From Bog-756 sp963730685 (GTDB taxonomy: Bacteria; Actinomycetota; Acidimicrobiia; Acidimicrobiales; RAAP-2): DNA of 64,000 bases. Location of the stretch: positions 868,001 to 932,000 of the forward strand of contig CAVSSP010000001.1 in the NCBI GenBank assembly GCA_963730685.1. Direction: 5' to 3'. Below, one piece after another: positions 61,346 through 64,000 of this stretch (the first letter of the stretch is position 1; every line of letters begins with the position of its first letter). The position numbers were made by a program, and so were the translations under genes. A model generated the notes under the pieces. That model saw only the letters and a list, made by a program, of their open reading frames with translations. It did no database searches and was not told the origin of the DNA.

Positions 61346-63211
61346 TCAGCCCCCGACGTTGGACTTGGCCAGCTCCAGCAGCGGCAGGATGGTCCCGTAC
61401 CCCTCCGGGAGCGGATCGGCCGCCTGGCCCTGGGGGTTGGTGGCCGTCGATGAGGACGCGTTCCCGGAGTGGGGCGATGGGGCCGCCGGGTTGTAGCCCC
61501 AGCCGTAGTAGTCCTCGATCGACTGGTGGAGTCCGATCTGGCTCAGGGGCTGGGTCAGCACGTGGGCGACGGTCACCGTCTCACCGTTGCTCGACACCGT
61601 CCCTCCCGGGTCGACCGGATTGGTCGCCACCCTGGAGTCGAGGCCCTTGGCGATGAGGTAGAAGTTGGACTCCCCACCCACCGGCTGATCGAAGCTCGAG
61701 CCACCCCTGCCGATCTGAGCGGTGGTGAAGTTGGTACCGCCCTCGTTGTCCCATGACACGACGATGATCCCGCCGTGCTCATACCAGAGCGTCGATTGCA
61801 CGGCAGGAATGAAGTTGGACAGGAACTGGTCCTCTCCATTGGTGTCGTGGGCTTCGTCGAGCCCGTTGGGGGCGTAGTAGACGAACGCGCCTTCGTTGGC
61901 CGGATCGTTGAGAAGGGCGGGGCCGGCGGTGAACGGAGAGGCCTGGGTCTTCGGCGCCGCCAGCGTGCCGGGGGTGTTGGTCAGGTAGGACTCGTAGAAC
62001 GGGATCGAGCCCGGGGTGGTCGCCGATGTGTCGGAACGGGTGATGGCACTCGTCGGGGCCGGCACGGTGATGTCGTCGTTCATCGCCGGTGCCACGACGC
62101 TCGGGCTCAGATGGGAGAAGTAGGAGTACGCGTTGTGCCTCGAGTAGTAGCCGTTCGAGGTGGCTCCGGTGGTGACGTTGGCGCTCGTCACGTTCTCGGC
62201 GAAGGCGATCAGGGGAACGCCGTTCGACACCGCCTGCGAGAACAGGCTCGGGGTGCTGTTGAAGACGTTCCCGAGTCCGCCGGCGGTGGAGTCCGACGTG
62301 TAGCCCCACGTCGACCCGCTCGCATCGGCGAGGTAGTTGGGCATGCTGTCACCGGTCTGGCCCGAGAAGCCGGTGCCTCTGCCCCCGTTCGCCGAGGTGC
62401 TGATGGGCGGTGCGGTGATGAAGTCCGGGACGATGTTGGCGGACGTCCACGGCGCCTTCTGGATGGAGCTGTAGCCGGGCTGTCCCTCTTCTGACACGAA
62501 CATGACTCCCGGGAGGGTGCCTGGCCCCGCTCCCGTGGTGGTGGTCGTGGTGGTGGTCGTCGTGGTCGTCGGTGGGACTTCGGTGGTGGTGGTCGTGGTG
62601 GTCGAGGCCGGTGGCGTGCCCGAGGAATAGGTCACCGAGAGGCTCGGGGCCGGTCCGGCCGCACCGTAGAGCTTGGCGATGACGCCAGGCACCGTGTAGC
62701 CCACCGCCAGGTCGACGGTCCCGGTCTGGGCCAGGCCGGCCAGGGTGATGTCCAAGGCCTTTCCGGCGACCGGTGGAGCGGATGATCCGATGACGGACGC
62801 ACTGAAGGGCGGCTGGTTCGCCCAGGTCACCGTGGCGGGATCGAAGGAGGTCTCCGGATGGACCACGAACGCCCCGGTCCCGTTCATGTCGGGCGTCACC
62901 GTGAGGGCGGCCGATTCGATCACCGAACCGGCGGGGGCGCCGGTGGCGAATTGCAGCAGTGTCCGGTAGCTGAGGTGGCTGGCGGCGAGGGGGCTGGCGC
63001 CGTCGTAGTTCGACGTCGGGCTGCCCGAGTAGACGTAGGTCCCATCACCGGTGGCCCTACCTGTGTAGGAGGCCGAAGAGACGGCGGCCGGGTCGAGCGG
63101 CGACGAGCCCGAGTCGGTGGCGAAGGCGAAGGTGAACGAGGCGACGACGACGATCAGTGCGATCACCGCGGCCGTCCTCGAAAAGGGGTGGCTCCTGCGG
63201 GGGTGAATCAT
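61346..63211 (-). CDS. secreted phosphoesterase with N-terminal DNRLRE/CBM-like domain
   Basis: A 621-residue exported protein. A signal peptide (about 1-31, ending FTFAFATDS) is followed by a beta-sandwich (about 45-195) with YVYSGSPTSNYDGASPL and LLQFATGAPAGS, like DNRLRE/CBM96 domains. A poly-Thr linker (about 202-230) leads to a phosphoesterase domain (about 235-610) of the acid phosphatase/phospholipase C type, with NYLADASGSTWGY, YYSRHNAYSYFSHL and IIVVSWDNEGG. The usual HNPF and WDE motifs are present in altered form. It likely releases phosphate outside the cell; carbohydrate attachment is inferred. Good GAGG site before the ATG. Confidence 0.8.
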   Translation of the reverse strand: MIHPRRSHPFSRTAAVIALIVVVASFTFAFATDSGSSPLDPAAVSSASYTGRATGDGTYVYSGSPTSNYDGASPLAASHLSYRTLLQFATGAPAGSVIESAALTVTPDMNGTGAFVVHPETSFDPATVTWANQPPFSASVIGSSAPPVAGKALDITLAGLAQTGTVDLAVGYTVPGVIAKLYGAAGPAPSLSVTYSSGTPPASTTTTTTTEVPPTTTTTTTTTTTTGAGPGTLPGVMFVSEEGQPGYSSIQKAPWTSANIVPDFITAPPISTSANGGRGTGFSGQTGDSMPNYLADASGSTWGYTSDSTAGGLGNVFNSTPSLFSQAVSNGVPLIAFAENVTSANVTTGATSNGYYSRHNAYSYFSHLSPSVVAPAMNDDITVPAPTSAITRSDTSATTPGSIPFYESYLTNTPGTLAAPKTQASPFTAGPALLNDPANEGAFVYYAPNGLDEAHDTNGEDQFLSNFIPAVQSTLWYEHGGIIVVSWDNEGGTNFTTAQIGRGGSSFDQPVGGESNFYLIAKGLDSRVATNPVDPGGTVSSNGETVTVAHVLTQPLSQIGLHQSIEDYYGWGYNPAAPSPHSGNASSSTATNPQGQAADPLPEGYGTILPLLELAKSNVGG

Positions 63212-63801
63212 TTGCGCCTCAACTCCACGCTCGGCGCTGTTCTCTGCTGTCTAGAGTGCTGTGATCGGAGACTACCACAAGCGTTCGTTTGACTACATAG
63301 AGTGAAAATATGGGGTCTCCCAGGCGTGGTCCAGGGTCTGGAAGCACGCAGGTCGATGGCCGCGAGGTCGTCCAGTCGGGTCACGGCGTCGCCGGGCCAT
63401 GGGTAAGGGGTAGGGGTCCATGCCAAAGCAGTTACCTTGGGCCCCTTGGTCGTCAACCGTGCCGGTAACGACGCAGTTCGAGCTGGGCGGTGGAGGACAG
63501 GGTGCGGTGGAGGACAGGGTGCGGTGGAGGACAGGGTGCGGTGGAGGACAGGGAGGGAGGGAGCCGGTGGTGAAGGGGGATGGGAATGCGATCGGGACGG
63601 CACGACCCGGTGCTGTGCCCGGGTGCCTGCGTCGGGGCACCCCATTCGAGCGGGCGGTGGCGTCCTCCAATGCGGAGTTCGCCGGGACCTCGTTACGGGG
63701 ACGTGACGAGGTGTCCTCGAACGCGTTCCACGCGTCGCCGGTCAGCCAGGCGACCCTTTCCGCCGGCGCGGAACCATGATGTCGATTCTGGAGGGGGTCC
63801 G
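63212..63801. other. gene-free interval with 17-bp repeats
   Basis: About 590 bp between divergent genes. The left 100 bp is A/T-richer and should hold the phosphoesterase promoter. A 17-bp tandem repeat is at 63487-63554. A plus-strand frame from 63420 to 63779 runs through the repeat but shows no recognisable product. A nine-residue frame from 63776 ends in an ATGA overlap with the next gene. Confidence 0.45.
63487..63554 (+). repeat. 17-bp tandem repeat, four copies
   Basis: GCGGTGGAGGACAGGGT starts at 63487, 63504, 63521 and 63538; the last copy ends in A. The period is not a multiple of three, so no single reading frame repeats. Confidence 0.9.
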
Positions 63802-64000
63802 ATGAGGGGCGTGGTCGTGGTGGGGACCGGGTTCGGTTGTGTGACCCACGTCCGCGCCCTGAGGGCGGCCGGATTCGAGGTGGCCGCCCTGGTCGGTCGC
63901 GACCCCGACAAGACCGCCGAGCGTGCCCGGCTGTTCGGGATCCCGCGGGCGCTCACGTCGCTCGATGAGGCGCTGGCGATCGACGGGGTGGACGCCGTCA
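63802..64000 (+). CDS. Gfo/Idh/MocA-type oxidoreductase, 5' part
   Basis: The first 66 codons of a NAD(P)-dependent dehydrogenase, cut by the window end. The Rossmann motif VVVVGTGFGCVTHVRALRAA, then VAALVGRDPDKTAERARLFG and LDEALAIDGVDAV, fit the N-terminal domain of this family. The ATG has GGAGGGGG upstream and overlaps the stop of a nine-residue frame (ATGA). The substrate cannot be told. Confidence 0.8.
   Translation, partial: MRGVVVVGTGFGCVTHVRALRAAGFEVAALVGRDPDKTAERARLFGIPRALTSLDEALAIDGVDAV

Noticed and set aside
63420..63779. A 119-residue plus-strand frame through the 17-bp repeats
   Set aside because: The repeat period is not a multiple of three, no product is recognisable and no ribosome site precedes it.

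Overview
The window is about 64 kb of very GC-rich, densely coding bacterial DNA. The order glyA - wecA/rfe-type transferase - atpZ/atpI - atpBEFHAGDC ... murA is the arrangement known from actinobacteria. Other actinobacterial signs are a long delta subunit with a doubled N-terminal domain, a DUF222/HNH protein, an MftR-like TetR regulator, an FrhB-like (F420-type) flavoprotein, a MurA with Asp in place of the catalytic Cys, and frequent GTG starts. An uncultured or little-studied actinobacterium, possibly of the class Acidimicrobiia, is my best guess; the class is inference. No rRNA, tRNA, CRISPR array, IS element or phage gene was seen.

Layout. 0-8.7 kb: cell-surface genes (processive GT2, class E-type sortase, multipass GT-C-like protein, methyltransferase, GT2-GtrA fusion, coiled-coil protein). 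8.9-15 kb: a tightly overlapping minus-strand redox operon, response regulator - histidine kinase - small membrane protein - ApbE - four-His ferric-reductase-like membrane protein - NuoF-like protein - ferredoxin. 15.7-19.8 kb: leuD, leuC, greA and a Baeyer-Villiger-type monooxygenase, all minus. 20-25 kb: a xylose-type ABC importer (binding protein frameshifted as read) and a serine hydrolase. 25-30 kb: flippase-like membrane protein, HNH protein, thiolase-fold protein. 29.6-41.6 kb: rpiB, glyA, wecA and the complete ATP synthase operon. 41.7-48.4 kb: glpX, murA, meaB, treS, galT. 48.6-50.5 kb: small membrane protein and a cytochrome P450. 50.6-55.6 kb: assimilatory sulfur genes, cysG-type gene divergent from cysH - sulfite reductase - FrhB-like flavoprotein. 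55.7-64 kb: small proteins, TetR, ychF, MOSC protein, alpha/beta hydrolase, secreted phosphoesterase and the start of a Gfo/Idh-type oxidoreductase.

How genes work together. The redox operon could carry electrons from NAD(P)H through FMN/Fe-S carriers and two b hemes to an acceptor outside the membrane, under two-component control. The cys cluster makes siroheme, reduces activated sulfate to sulfite and sulfite to sulfide, and the FrhB-like protein suggests reduced F420 as electron donor.

Two window-wide patterns stand out. First, at least four genes (leuC, the xylose binding protein, rpiB, meaB) need a single-base correction to match their families, so either the assembly carries indels or several genes are broken. 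Second, many 5' regions carry short tandem repeats (9-27 bp, each of different sequence). In leuD and cysG the repeat duplicates the start codon itself, so that mini-ORFs lead by ATGA overlaps into the gene. Elsewhere repetitive small ORFs bridge neighbouring genes through ATGA/GTGA overlaps at one or both ends (glyA-wecA, sulfite reductase-frhB, atpG-atpD, murA-meaB).
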